This document shows, one piece after another, positions 23,640-36,792 of a DNA stretch of 64,000 bases (within the stretch, counting starts at the first letter, position 1; each line of letters opens with the position of its first letter). The stretch covers positions 1,798,001 through 1,862,000 of the forward strand of contig NJPS01000048.1 in NCBI GenBank assembly GCA_002946415.1, read 5' to 3'. The position numbers were made by a program, and so were the translations under genes. The notes beneath the pieces are model-generated. The model saw nothing but the letters and a program-made list of their open reading frames with translations. It did not search any database and had not been told where the DNA came from. This DNA is from Rutstroemia sp. NJR-2017a BVV2. Lineage: Eukaryota; Ascomycota; Leotiomycetes; Helotiales; Rutstroemiaceae.

Positions 23640-25487
23640 ATGGCGGCAAGACTACTAGCACCTAAAACGGTAGCACTAGCAACTGAAAGCAAACCAAGAG
23701 TACGTGACTATGAACCATTATTCCGCCTCGCCCACTCCATCCTCACCGAGCTGCAAGAGCACCTCCTCACTCCGCACACATCCTACAACCCCACCATCGA
23801 ACGTGTAACAAGCTACACCAACCAGCTCTTCAACTTTACCAGGTGGGTCCATGTAGGAGATTTCACTACAGAGCTTCAATACCCCGATGTAAGTTTCACG
23901 ACCAATCCGGAACTAGCCGCTATCTACCGCGAAGATTTCAACATCCTGACCGTCGTCCACAGAATGTGGGATGATTTGGAAAAGGTCTTGGTGAAGGAGA
24001 AGCTCACGGATGATGCGCATGAGAAGTGTCATTTTGAGATAAATCACCTTGTGGGGATCATTTTCAGACTCGGGAGCAAGGTCAGGAAGGAGGGTGGAAA
24101 CAAAGATTTGTCTGATTCCTCCGGAAGAGTAACATCTGAAGAGGAGACTGTGCTGGTGAATGGAATAGACTTGCCGCAATATGCATCATGGGATGATTTG
24201 GCAAAGGCGGCGAGAAATGTTGAACAGTCATCCGAGGGTGAGAAGGTCATCGGGGGAGGAAGTGCGCAAGAGGTAGCTTCTGGATCTGTCGGCCGTACCC
24301 CAGCAAAATTAGTGCAGATTCTACCACGAGATATCTCCAGTTGGAACCCTCCAACGGCAGCAGACCTCCATAAATTTCGTTCAAGGCCATTAGGTCCTGT
24401 CAGAAATCTAGTCGCTGACAGAACCCAGCGAGGACAGAGTGCAGTCGTGACTCTCGGCCGCAAGAAAATAGAACGACTTCCAGCACCACAGCTGCGTTCT
24501 CGACGAGGACCCTCCAAGCCATCCACCGGAGCTTCTTCCTCTACCCCAAACACCTCGCTCCCTGCCCGCCGAAGCCGATCTGTGCCACCAAGCACCCGGC
24601 CCAGGAACCCTATCACCCCCGAGCGACCTCTCCCCCGCTACGAGTTCTTCGCCCCCCATCCCAACTGCCCGATGTCGAACAACCCACCTATCGTCCAAGG
24701 TACTGTCATTCCGGCTTCTTCAAACGCGCCAACCCACCCGGTTCCACTACAACGTCAACAACCCGGCAACGTATCTGCTCCGGTATCTGCCCCGAGGACA
24801 TTTGCCGAAATGCCAAGCATCCCTCTCGAGAGTCTCCGGAGACCAAATCCCTCCCCTGCATCCAGGTCCGCTCCCATGCAGCCACCCAATTCTCGCCCTC
24901 ACGCAAACCCCCAACCCGGCCCAGCCAATCTCCAGCGTGCCCCTACCAACCGCGCGCAAATCCAATCTGCGCCAGGGGTTATGCAAAGCGCAGGTCGTGG
25001 GGAAGTGGTGTATCCTAATGACGTACATCACCATGTTTATCACCATGTTTACCATCACTATTACAATGGTCAACCAATCCCACACCCCAACCAGCGCATA
25101 GCATCGCCCTATGTATCGCCCTATGGTCATGGCCCACAAGGTTTGCCAGCTCAGAACTACCTCGCCGTGGCGCCCCCTCAGCACAGTTACCTCGGAACAT
25201 CATCACCAGCTGGAGCGTATAATTCCCCCGCAGGAGGGCCGCTACCCTACCCTCCGCAACCTGCATTCGCTGCAGCTCCCGCCACCCCGCTTCCACCGCG
25301 AGGAAGAGGAAGAGGATCATCGATGGCAAGTCCATGGAATCCGGTGATGAGTGGAGCTAGAGGCGGGGAGATCGATGTGGTTGTACTCGACGACGATGAG
25401 GCTGAGGAGGACGCGGAATGGGAGCCGTATGAGGACACTCCGGTGCAGAAAAAGGGCAAAAATGTCCAAAGGAGATCTGGACGATGA
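23640..25487 (+). CDS. Hypothetical proline-rich protein with His/Tyr-rich tract (615 aa)
   Basis: A single exon from the first in-frame ATG (MAARLLAPKTVALATESK) runs to the stop at 25487. The first 170 residues look folded and helical (RDYEPLFRLAHSILTELQ, FNILTVVHRMWDDLEKVLV). The rest is disordered and rich in Pro, Ser, Arg and Asn, and includes DVHHHVYHHVYHHYYNGQ, where the DNA shows a 15-bp near-repeat. The C-terminus carries PPRGRGRGSS, an acidic patch (VVVLDDDEAEEDAEWEPYED) and a basic end. The layout (small helical head, long disordered tail, RG and acidic motifs) suits a nuclear or RNA-associated protein, but no family is recognised. A GTAAGT at about 23888 inside the frame could be a donor; I find no need for it. 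Confidence 0.8.
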   Translation: MAARLLAPKTVALATESKPRVRDYEPLFRLAHSILTELQEHLLTPHTSYNPTIERVTSYTNQLFNFTRWVHVGDFTTELQYPDVSFTTNPELAAIYREDFNILTVVHRMWDDLEKVLVKEKLTDDAHEKCHFEINHLVGIIFRLGSKVRKEGGNKDLSDSSGRVTSEEETVLVNGIDLPQYASWDDLAKAARNVEQSSEGEKVIGGGSAQEVASGSVGRTPAKLVQILPRDISSWNPPTAADLHKFRSRPLGPVRNLVADRTQRGQSAVVTLGRKKIERLPAPQLRSRRGPSKPSTGASSSTPNTSLPARRSRSVPPSTRPRNPITPERPLPRYEFFAPHPNCPMSNNPPIVQGTVIPASSNAPTHPVPLQRQQPGNVSAPVSAPRTFAEMPSIPLESLRRPNPSPASRSAPMQPPNSRPHANPQPGPANLQRAPTNRAQIQSAPGVMQSAGRGEVVYPNDVHHHVYHHVYHHYYNGQPIPHPNQRIASPYVSPYGHGPQGLPAQNYLAVAPPQHSYLGTSSPAGAYNSPAGGPLPYPPQPAFAAAPATPLPPRGRGRGSSMASPWNPVMSGARGGEIDVVVLDDDEAEEDAEWEPYEDTPVQKKGKNVQRRSGR

Positions 25488-26969
25488 ACGCCTACAACGT
25501 CCTAGATTATTTAGGAATTTCGTTTGGCAACAGTACTCAGGTACGACACTTGGACCATGAAACCTCATTGTCTAAGATTCTTTAGTAGATTCGTTCGACA
25601 ACAGTACTCACATTAACCCAAATTGGCCTATTTTTTTCTTTTCTTCTTTGTTTTCTTGTTTGTTTTGTCTTTTGATTTGTTTTTTGTTTTTGGGATTTGG
25701 AGAGGAGGAGATCAGCTAGTGAAGCAAAATTATTGGTGAAAAAGTGATTTGACTAAATATTTTATATGGAACGAACGAACAAGCATATGAAGCCACGGCG
25801 GGAAAGGAAAGGTTTTGGGAAGGAATAATAATTTCAAGCATCTACTTAGATAGAGCAGCAGAACGCCATTCCATGTATCAGATTCTCACACAGATCACAC
25901 TGCATTTCATCACATTCAATCCCGAGTAAACTTATTTGTGTGGAAAGACTTTTGTATTGATATCGAACTAACAATCAATTCGATTATTCCTTTCCTCCAT
26001 CATGTGAAGCAGATGTATTCTGCCTGCTAGCTAACATGCCAACGATTTTTGGGTCCCAGTCTCAGTCTCAGCCTGAATGGACAGGAGCACTTCCGAATGC
26101 CATTGGCGATAAATGAGAACAAGCACCAACTCTTCCTCATATGAGAAGAGATATGCCCATTCTAACTTTTGTGCCACTGTTGTATATCGATTCGTAAAAA
26201 GACACCCATTCGCAGATGATGGGAGAAAAATGAAAAGTTTCGAGGGAAGCCATCCATTCAGCTCTCGAATAATATCCTCCCTTTCTATGTGCCATCGTGA
26301 AACCCTAGCACATCAAGAAGAAAAACTCAAGAAGATGAAGCCCACTTTTATCTATCTAGAAAAACAGCAAAAAATGCAAGGGAAAACAAACAACGAAGAT
26401 TTGTGCAAGATCTTCATCGGTGGAGCCCTCTATGACCTTAATTCGTAAGAGTCGTCATAAGAAAGCTGATTTTTGGAGAACATGACCGTCATAATGCGTT
26501 CTTGAAAGACCCAGGTAAAAGATTTTACCACCACCCACTTTCCCAGGTGTAAAAAAGCATCATGACCGGTACGCCGTAAAGTATTGACATCTCATGCAGT
26601 CTGCCCAGTCGCCCTTAATCTATATGGGTATCGAGACGAGGCGACAGACAGCCATAAACAAAAGACACGTTCTATCGTATGCCGATCAATGGCCGAAACC
26701 ACGTTTAAAGTCGGCTCTATCGCATAAATGCAAAAGCTAACTCATCTCGTGATGTGGCGCCACCAGAAAATCGTAAAAAGCGCAGAATAATCCGAAGAGC
26801 AAAGTGTCGAAACCGTGAAAAAACGAAAATCAAAGAAGAATAGAGAGCGAAGCATCGAGAAAAAGGTACAGCTCCTTGAATGCTTGCAGAACCACCGTAT
26901 TCCGCGTCCGGCATACCTGAAGGCAGGCAGAGACCACAAGAGGAACACAGAAGAGGACTTGTTGGTGGA
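25488..26969. other. Convergent intergenic, 1.5 kb
   Basis: Contains T-rich sequence at 25630-25700 and the long 3' flank of the DED1 gene. The ATG-less frame at 26113-26448 is not convincing as a gene. Confidence 0.5.
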
Positions 26970-29128
<2,159 letters not shown>

Positions 29129-31322
29129 ATTGGGTGTATCTCGTTGATCAAGAGTGTGATCTGTGAAGATAGAGAATTGTTCTGTAAGAGGGGATCGACA
29201 GGTGTATTATCGTAATATTAATCGACTGCTCGAAGCCGTCGGTCTGCTAACTTTCAGCTCTCGTAAAAGACCGTGGGAATCTATTAGAGAACGTAGAAAG
29301 TCGAAGATAAAATTTGAAGATGTAGAAATCTAAAACCGAAAGGCGATGAGACGATTAAAAGAACAGTTGCGGTTGTTGCCTCCCGAGTATCTCTTTATAA
29401 AAAAAGAGACAGTGTTCTAGTTTTTCTTAGGAAACGTTCTGAAACAATCAATCGTGAACGTAAAAACTCTGTTGCTTCTGAAGACCTTCGAAAGAAAAAC
29501 AACTTTCAAAGGCAGAAAAACGAAAAGAGAATGAGGTTATTCGTAGAGGAGGTAGGTGTTATGGTTTATGTGAGGAAGTTGTGTATTTGTAGGAAAGGTT
29601 GAAGGTTTTAAAGGGAAGAGGAGGGAAGTCTCATGGAAGGGTGAAAAGAGTTTCCAAGGGTTGGAGGCAAAAAAAATCGAAAATGCGTTAACCAAATATC
29701 GATAAGCGGCTACGAGATAAGCCCCACGCTATCCCACATTAGGGCTCAAGGTTATGGGTTATATCATTTTTAGATTCACGGAAAGGGTTCGAGACAATCA
29801 GAGAGACGAGAAGGCTGCGGATTTGTTCTGCTTACAGTCCGTCATACAACATTCAAGTTTTGCCCTTGGAAGCCGAATCGGCGAGTGTTGCATTTCACGT
29901 CCGGTATATGAACAATCACATTGTCTGCTTTGCTATTTGCTATCAACAGCTGTTGCTGGATTCGAGCTCAGCATGGACCGGTGGATTGGCGCACCCCTGC
30001 TGGTGCGGTCCTGTCTTGTCTGGCTGTGGTTGTGGTTGTGGTTGCCCACCCAGTACAATCGTACTTTGAGCTGCCTACAGGAAACTTTCTTACTACGAAG
30101 TACTGAATCGTTGATCATTCTACTGCGAGGGCAAAGGTCTCTTGCACACATACTTCGTACATACGTGTGGGATAAATAATGTGCATCCAGTTCCAAGTTA
30201 ACTCATCCCCATCATTGCACTGCCACCAAGTTCTGGGTCATTCTCTTCACCGCTATTAACTTGCACTCGCTGATGGCTTGGTCCTTCGTAAGGTGCATGT
30301 ATGGTTGCGTATGATGAACAGGTAGGGCAAAAGTCCGCGTGCCAACCAATGACGGCACAGGGTCTTTTCCAGGGCTTTGCAGAAATTCCAATCGGCCGTC
30401 GAGGTCTCTGCTACGAGATTATGGCGATCAATCACACTCGTAAGGTATCAAAAAACCTTTCAATATCATGCATGTTACACCATCTTGATTTGTGTTTCAT
30501 CTGCATCGGTAAGCATACGGCATTGGTTTGTTCTATGTTTGGCTTTGGAGAGGACACTTTCATCACTCCTGCGGCTGCTGTTCCTATTGGATGCGAATGG
30601 TGATGAAAAGAAAATTCTGTGCAGTTGTTTAGTTTTTAGTTCCAAGGAAAGAATGAATTGCGTCTGCCTCTGCTTGTGCTCCCATAGGCCTGATCAAATG
30701 TAAAGTTTGAGGTCGCACTTATCACGGCGTTGTATACAGAATGGTACTTGTCTTCACGATCTAAGGAGGGGTGAAATTACCTGATTTACGCTGGTGGTAC
30801 TTTGTGTGAGAAAATAGTCTATGATAGTGATGTCCTCCCCAGAAGTTGCACCGTCGTTGCCGTGTACACAGTAAGAGGTGCGCCGCTGATGCGTCAGTAC
30901 CATGGCGGGGATTGACGTATGACGCCAAGGCCGGGCAATTGTATGAACTTACCATGTTGAGTAAAGGGGTAGCAATAACTCTGAACACAATCACCTTACG
31001 ATAATTCAAGCTGACGAGTAGGTGTTCATAAGACAAACCTGGGGAGGATGAGGTCTGTTTTGGCTTCGGATGGAGCAGCTGGCCCCCACTTGGGGTAAGC
31101 TCCTACCATTGGCCCGGCCAACACCATATCCCAACTTCCCCAGTTTCGACGATGATGGCACTACGGCTCAGTCAATATGTGAATCGCCAATTCATGCCAT
31201 TGATGCCACGCTATAATACATCCATGTCCTCATTCATAGCCCATCCCTCGTGTCATAAGATGTTCATCCTCTGTTGTACTTTCAGCGACTCCCTCACCTC
31301 ATCCACAATCTTGCCGCATTCT
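29129..31322. other. DED1 leader/promoter and beta-4 3' flank, 2.2 kb
   Basis: Read on the minus strand, the 600 bp before the DED1 ATG are pyrimidine-rich. They hold an acceptor-like CTTCACAG at about 29163-29170, so a 5'-UTR intron is likely. A short perfect stem TCTCTTT/AAAGAGA lies at 29391-29411. No protein gene is supported from 29750 to 31322. Confidence 0.45.
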
Positions 31323-32040
31323 CTAAGGGCAAGCAATCCTCGCGCTATCATCAAACTCAATTTCCTTGATGCCCTCTTTCGTAATCACCTTGACTGTCAT
31401 CCCCTTGAAGTCGATAGGTAACCGCCGCTTCAACTCATCCGTACACATTCTGAGAACCTTCATTCCTTGCTCGAAATCAATATCAGGGTGGTGATGTTTA
31501 TCGAGAATCGATAGACAGTAGTATTGTGCGTAGCCGTGAGCGGCATACGGAACCGGGGCAAGCGACGCCAGGTAATCGAGCCAGTATAATGAGGGCTTGT
31601 CGGTGATAGGATCGACACCGCCGAGAAGAAGGTTCACATTGTAGGGTTTGCGGGAGCGAAGGGATCTGGCTAGTTCACCACGAACGAAGTGTGCGACTGC
31701 AGAAGGAGAGAGATCGATGTTGTTGCGCATGGAATATAACTGAGCGTTGGCTTGGATGTACTCTGCGAATTGGACTGATGAGGTTGTGGTTAGCAGAATT
31801 CAGGTAGGTGGAAAGAAAGCTCATACTGGTATCTCCTGCCTCTCCAGAGAACGCCATCAATGTGTGTTGGTTTAGTGACCTCGTTTTGTCATCGGAAGCT
31901 TTGAGAATGGTAGCGCCTCTCATGGCAGCTTTTGAGGCTGCGATGATGGTGAAATCCTTGCCCGTCAATCCAAGCAAGACCTCCCTGTTAAAGAGAATGT
32001 TAGTAGGTGCTGATGGGCCTGAATTGGAGATTACATACAT
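31323..32040 (-). CDS. pre1: 20S proteasome subunit beta-4 (yeast Pre1 / PSMB2)
   Basis: Coding exons 32040-32039, 31984-31827 and 31774-31323 give 203 residues. The mature start MEVLLGLTGKDFTIIAASK aligns with the known beta-4 start (MEYLIGIQG in human). SDDKTR, GEAGDTIQFAEYIQANAQLY, SRKPYNVNLLLGG and PYAAHGYAQYY are family signatures. Beta-4 is a non-catalytic structural subunit of the beta ring. The first intron (54 bp, GTATGT donor, CTACTAAC branch site) splits the start codon: AT in exon 1, G in exon 2. Retaining it would give an in-frame 18-residue insertion after Met. The gene is divergent from RRP9. Confidence 0.95.
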
Positions 32041-32546
32041 GTTGATGGTATTTGAGTTGTATGGTGAAGCCTCAAAGAATGGTGAAATGTATAATCAGCT
32101 TCGAAGAAAGGTGCTACTTGCAGATACCTACTTGGAGCTCCAACGCGTATAGCTCTCGGTGCCTCGTTGAATATGACGCTAACCCTTTTACAAAGTAGCG
32201 CGGAAACCTTAAATACCCTCACAATTGGGTCAATGGCGGAGTTTGGAGACTGCCAATGTTGGTACAGATTTGCTAAAAAATTACCTGCCGATTTACTTGT
32301 AGTGTTAAGTCTCCAGACTCCAATGCATCGCTGAAATATACTTCATCTCACACTGACCATATAAACTGTAAAAGTGAAGTTTCCAAAAATACCTACCAAA
32401 GAGCGCCATCACGTGCGGCCGCTCCAACTTTCGAAGCGGACCCCTGTCGCGAAATTTCCATCATCCAAAAATTTATTTTGGTAGAACATTTTTTTGCCCG
32501 TCCAGTCCCACTCCGACCGTTCCCTCCATTAACTGCCACAACCACC
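32041..32546. promoter_or_regulatory. Bidirectional promoter, proteasome beta-4 / RRP9
   Basis: 506 bp between divergent starts. A CACGTG box next to GCGGCCGC lies at about 32410-32425. I do not see the yeast PACE element (GGTGGCAAA). Confidence 0.45.
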
Positions 32547-34331
32547 ATGTCCTCGTTCTTCACAATCCCCAATGCTCAAAAGAAGCGCAAGCGTAATGAT
32601 GCCCCCGATGTTCCCAAGAAAAGATTAGCTGCTGCGTCCAAGAATTCCGCGAAAGAGCCCAAGGCTGCGAAACGGCCGCAAAGAGATGAATCGATTTCTG
32701 GGAGTGATTCTGAAAGTGATGGCGACCAATTGAGGGATGATACGGATGAGCTGGCACTTACTTCGTCTGACGAGGAAGAGGAGGGTGGAGAGGAGGAGGA
32801 AACGGCTGCTGAGAGAAGGTTGAAACTGGCGGAAAGATATCTGCAAAATATTCGGTCGGAAGTTCAAGAAGAAGTTGGGTTCGATGCAGAGGAAATTGAT
32901 CGAGATCTGATCGCCGAACGTTTACAAGAAGATGTAGCGGAGTCAAAAGGCAGAATATACAGGAAATTGGCAGACGAATTGAAGTTTGGAGAAGCATCGA
33001 ATTGCTATTTCAAGAAAGACTCCGAGTCCGTTACGAGTGTCGCTGCTTGTGCGCCGTACATCTACACAGTGAGCAAGGATATGTGGTTGGTGAAATGGAG
33101 GATACAAGAGCTACCGCGGGATCAATACCCACAAAAGAAGGGAAAGAAGGGAAAGAAAAAGAGCAAGAAACCTACTCCACCACCGAGGAAGAAGCCAACT
33201 CTGGTGGCTTCTGTGCGGGGGAACAAACGCAAGGCGAAGGAAACAGCTTTTATGGGGCACACAGATACCATCCTTACAGTTGCCGCTTCGCAAGACGGAA
33301 AGTTCGTTGTAACGGGTGGAAAGGACTGCAAGATCATCGTCTGGAACGCAGAAACTCTCAAACCTATCCGAGTCTTCTCACAGCATCGAGACGCCGTCAC
33401 TGGTCTCGCATTCAGAAGAGGAACAAACCAGCTATACTCAAGTTCCAAGGATCGAACAATCAAAATCTGGAGTCTAGACGAAGGCGCATATGTCGAGACT
33501 CTATTCGGCCATCAAGACGAAGTCGTAGACATTGCCGCTCTTGCGCAAGAACGTTGCATATCAGTCGGAGCACGAGACCGCACCGCTCGACTCTGGAAAG
33601 TCGTCGAAGAAACCCAACTCGTATTTCGCGGCGGCGGAGGCGAGAAAAAGTCCCGCCACAAATCCAATCCCAACGAACCCCGAACAATCGAAGGCAGCAT
33701 CGATCGCATAGCCATGGTCGACGAAGAAATGTTCATCACAGGCGGCGACAACGGTTCGTTATCATTATGGACTATGCACAAAAAGAAACCCATCTTCACC
33801 ATCTCCCTGACGCACGGCGTTGAGGAACCACTCAAACCAGACGAGTCTTCTGCAGAGGCAGATCCAGCAAACATAATCATCCCCCAACCACAACCTAGAT
33901 GGATCACAGCCCTCACCACAATCCCCTACTCAGACGTAGTCCTAAGCGGCAGCTGGGACGGCGTCGTCCGCGCCTGGCGCATAAGCCCCGACCGGAAAAG
34001 CCTCGAATCAATGGGCGTCGTAGGGCGCCTAGCAGACGTCTCCATGAACGGCACCTCCACTCCCGAAAATCACGCACCAAAACCCGACTCCCAAACTCCC
34101 GCCCGCGGAATCATAAACGACATCGCAGTCTTCGAGCGCGGCGACCGCGGCAAAGACGGGATCTGCATCGTTGCCGCGGTGGGCAAAACGCACCGCATGG
34201 GCCGGTGGCAGGTGATGGCGTCGGGGAGGAATGGAGCTGTGGTTTTTGAGGTTGAGAGGAAGGCTCTGAGTAATGGTGTTAAGGCGCTGGAAAATGGGAG
34301 TGGGAGCGCGGCGGAAGATGAGTTGCGGTGA
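32547..34331 (+). CDS. rrp9: Rrp9 / U3-55K, U3 snoRNP WD40 protein
   Basis: One exon from MSSFFTIPNAQKKRKRNDA codes 594 residues. A basic/acidic disordered N-terminus (1-80) and a helical segment (RRLKLAERYLQNIRSEV) precede a WD40 propeller (about 150-590). GHTDTILTVAASQDGKFVVTGG, SSSKDRTIKIW and GARDRTARLWK are clear repeats. A lysine-rich insertion (GKKGKKKSKKPTPPP) interrupts the early blades. The terminal GKTHRMGRW segment is typical of Rrp9. Rrp9 binds the box B/C motif of U3 snoRNA and acts in the SSU processome for 18S rRNA maturation. The gene is intronless, unusual among its neighbours. The head motif and NLS distinguish it from other WD40 proteins. Confidence 0.92.
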   Translation: MSSFFTIPNAQKKRKRNDAPDVPKKRLAAASKNSAKEPKAAKRPQRDESISGSDSESDGDQLRDDTDELALTSSDEEEEGGEEEETAAERRLKLAERYLQNIRSEVQEEVGFDAEEIDRDLIAERLQEDVAESKGRIYRKLADELKFGEASNCYFKKDSESVTSVAACAPYIYTVSKDMWLVKWRIQELPRDQYPQKKGKKGKKKSKKPTPPPRKKPTLVASVRGNKRKAKETAFMGHTDTILTVAASQDGKFVVTGGKDCKIIVWNAETLKPIRVFSQHRDAVTGLAFRRGTNQLYSSSKDRTIKIWSLDEGAYVETLFGHQDEVVDIAALAQERCISVGARDRTARLWKVVEETQLVFRGGGGEKKSRHKSNPNEPRTIEGSIDRIAMVDEEMFITGGDNGSLSLWTMHKKKPIFTISLTHGVEEPLKPDESSAEADPANIIIPQPQPRWITALTTIPYSDVVLSGSWDGVVRAWRISPDRKSLESMGVVGRLADVSMNGTSTPENHAPKPDSQTPARGIINDIAVFERGDRGKDGICIVAAVGKTHRMGRWQVMASGRNGAVVFEVERKALSNGVKALENGSGSAAEDELR

Positions 34332-35121
34332 TGCGGCATGGAAATGGCGTTTGAGGGGTACAAAATAATGAGATATCAGTGCCTGTCTAAGGGCTGTGTT
34401 ACTGATGGGCGGGTATGTCATGTTACTTGTGTATACGTATTGTATGTACGAACATAGAGCAGATATTCTACTCACTCTTGAATGAGATATTTTGTTCATA
34501 GCTTGATTGTTTGCTGTCTGTCTGGCTGCATGGCCTGTGATGCTGTGTGCTTGATTGATTGTGAAAGATGTCTGACTGTTCGTTGCTCTACCTACCTTTT
34601 TTCTGTCAAATCAAGTGGCGAAGACTTCTTTTCCAGATATTAAATGACCCTAGACGTCCGCTTCCCCCTCTTACCCTTTCCCAGTCAAATCTCTTGCATA
34701 GACTTCTTTCCCGGATGTCACTTAGACTTTGACTTCCGCTTCGCCCTCCTTTGCTTTGGCGGGGTGAGGCAATTTCATCAATACATCCGTAGCTGTCTTG
34801 TGGTTCGCTGAATGCATCTTTCCTCGCACAGGAGGTTATGTATTTGCCTTTAGTGCACCTTAGATGCACATGAGAAGTTTCTGATCTGGTCTCATTCTCT
34901 CTTAAGTTGGGCTACTGATCTCCCTCGAGGGCTCCCCATATCAACAAGTAAAAATTTAAATCATTTACACACAAAGTTGCACATCAAATCACCTCAGCAC
35001 CAAAAATGTGTTTGCCAACTCCCTGGTCTTTTCAATTTGCCAGCATGGTATCATCGACTAGCGCTACAATTACAACTACTCTATACCACAAGCACCCCCG
35101 GATTCAAACCTCGCCCCCTCC
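34332..35121. other. Convergent intergenic, RRP9 / SAD1
   Basis: Tail-to-tail 790 bp. A degenerate pair of segments containing CTTCTTTTCCAGAT.. and CTTCTTTCCCGGAT.. (34625, 34695) repeats about 70 bp apart; nothing else is seen. Confidence 0.45.
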
Positions 35122-36792
35122 CTAGGCTTTCCCCTTCCCCTTCCCCACCGGCGTCCTCCTCCTCTCCCAAACCTGCAAGTAACTCTCCCCAAGATACAAC
35201 AACTCCCTCTGCCCTTCCTCCACAAACAAATCCTGAATGACCTTCCACTCCCCCATAGACCCACTCCCCCCCTGTCTCACCTGCACCTTCCACGTCCTCT
35301 TCTCCGCATCCTCATCGGCGCTGCCCCCCCGCACCGCCTCATGCACCACGTTCGCGACCAAATCATACCAAATCGGCTCTCCCGGCCGCGCATACTTTAG
35401 ATCCGGCTCGATATACGGGGACATGTCCAGATTGCGCGCGTCGAAGGTGACGATGGTGGGGTTGCGTTCGTCGACGAATTTGTTCTTGCTGAAGCGCTTG
35501 ATGTGGAAGAGGAGGTATGGTGGGAGGGGGTGCAGAAGGCGGTAACGTTTGCGTGTGTTGAGGTGTTCTTGGGCTTTGATGCCGTCGTATTTGGAGAGGA
35601 TGGAGGTGAGGGGGACTTGGGGGATGATGTTGCGTTCGAGTTCGTCTTGGAAGAGAGGAGCGGCGGGGAGGTCGAGGGTTAGGAGCATGAATCTGCTGAC
35701 GTCGGATTTGACATCTGCGTCTTCGAAGCGCAGGCGGTCACCGGCGTCGGCTTTGGCAGTGATGGCTTGTGATTCGACTTTTAGCTTTCCTTGGAAGATT
35801 TGTTGGATGACTGAGGAGCCGGGCTTGGTTTTGGACCCGCCGAGACAGAGATGGAGGTTGTTGAGGAACCAGGATAGGAAGTCGACGGGATCGGATTGAG
35901 TGGTTAGGGTGAACTTTTTGTTGGATTTGAGGGAGATTTCTTGGAGGAGTTCGTGCGGCGAGACATGCGATTTGAAGGCGCGAGGATTCCATATCTTTCT
36001 GAAGAGGATTGATACTCGCTTTATGAGTTCTGGTTTGTTGCTAAAGTTCTCCAGAAGGAAGAAGTTCCGCAGCGGGGGGACGTGAGACAGTGCTTGTATT
36101 ATTACATTGAAATAGTCGTTGTCTTTGATGTTGTTCATCCCAACGAATCCAGGTATGTATTCTTTTCCGGACAGAGTCCACGACGTTTTTGTCTCGCGAT
36201 CCATTGCCATGACTTGCTCTTTCGTGTATGTAGGGTCCGATACGAATTTGATGTCATCCAAACTCTTGTTTCGAACCTCGTAGCCTTCGGGCAAGACATA
36301 GACCTTTTGGGTCTGCATGTTGATAAACACATGATGTCCGACTTCAAGAGCATGGAAATATGCATGCGACTTCGTCCCCCTTCCTTGATAGTACTTTCCG
36401 CACACAAGACACGCATATACATTGATATTCGAAAGGGTAACCGAGCATAGTTTCTCGAAATCGAAGTCCAGAACACTGCGGTTTATCGTATCCAGGTAGA
36501 GGTCATCATACCCTTCAATGGGACCAGTCTGCCGCACAACAGGCGCAGACAGTTCCTCCTCGTCATCTTCTTCTATCTCACGCCCCTGTGTCTCTGTGCC
36601 TTCTTCCCTCTCCTCTTCCATTTGTACAGGCTGTGGTTCAACCGTTCTTTGACGTTTGGGGGTCGGCTCGGCTTCCAAACTCGACCCATTCCTGCTTTCT
36701 GCATCATCAGGGCTTATGGCGCCATTTGCAGAGTCGTTGTTTCGATCTTTGCGCTTTCTGGTAGGTATATCCATAGTCGCTAGTCCGGGCAT
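35122..36792 (-). CDS. sad1: Sad1/USP39, tri-snRNP splicing factor and catalytically dead deubiquitinase homologue
   Basis: A single exon codes 556 residues from MPGLATMDIPTRKRK; a second ATG (MDIPTRK) lies six codons in. After a charged N-terminus come a ZnF-UBP (about 108-165: C116, C128, C131 and following histidines in CLVCGKYYQGRGTKSHAYFH) and a UCH/USP fold (about 210-540). The catalytic box reads GMNNIKDNDYFNVIIQ: the position of the nucleophilic cysteine is Asp226, so the protein cannot be a protease. The same replacement is a family trait in USP39/Sad1. These proteins stabilise the U4/U6.U5 tri-snRNP. The end VGKGKGKA is basic. Assignment is secure. Confidence 0.95.
   Translation of the reverse strand: MPGLATMDIPTRKRKDRNNDSANGAISPDDAESRNGSSLEAEPTPKRQRTVEPQPVQMEEEREEGTETQGREIEEDDEEELSAPVVRQTGPIEGYDDLYLDTINRSVLDFDFEKLCSVTLSNINVYACLVCGKYYQGRGTKSHAYFHALEVGHHVFINMQTQKVYVLPEGYEVRNKSLDDIKFVSDPTYTKEQVMAMDRETKTSWTLSGKEYIPGFVGMNNIKDNDYFNVIIQALSHVPPLRNFFLLENFSNKPELIKRVSILFRKIWNPRAFKSHVSPHELLQEISLKSNKKFTLTTQSDPVDFLSWFLNNLHLCLGGSKTKPGSSVIQQIFQGKLKVESQAITAKADAGDRLRFEDADVKSDVSRFMLLTLDLPAAPLFQDELERNIIPQVPLTSILSKYDGIKAQEHLNTRKRYRLLHPLPPYLLFHIKRFSKNKFVDERNPTIVTFDARNLDMSPYIEPDLKYARPGEPIWYDLVANVVHEAVRGGSADEDAEKRTWKVQVRQGGSGSMGEWKVIQDLFVEEGQRELLYLGESYLQVWERRRTPVGKGKGKA

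Noticed and set aside
26113..26448. 111-codon plus-strand frame
   Set aside because: No recognisable domain, low complexity, and it lies in the convergent 3' flank of two genes.
29770..29800. GGGTTCGAGAC resembling a tRNA B box
   Set aside because: No A box or cloverleaf arms could be placed around it.
35081..36476. Several frames antisense or shifted to SAD1
   Set aside because: Shadows of the 556-codon SAD1 exon.
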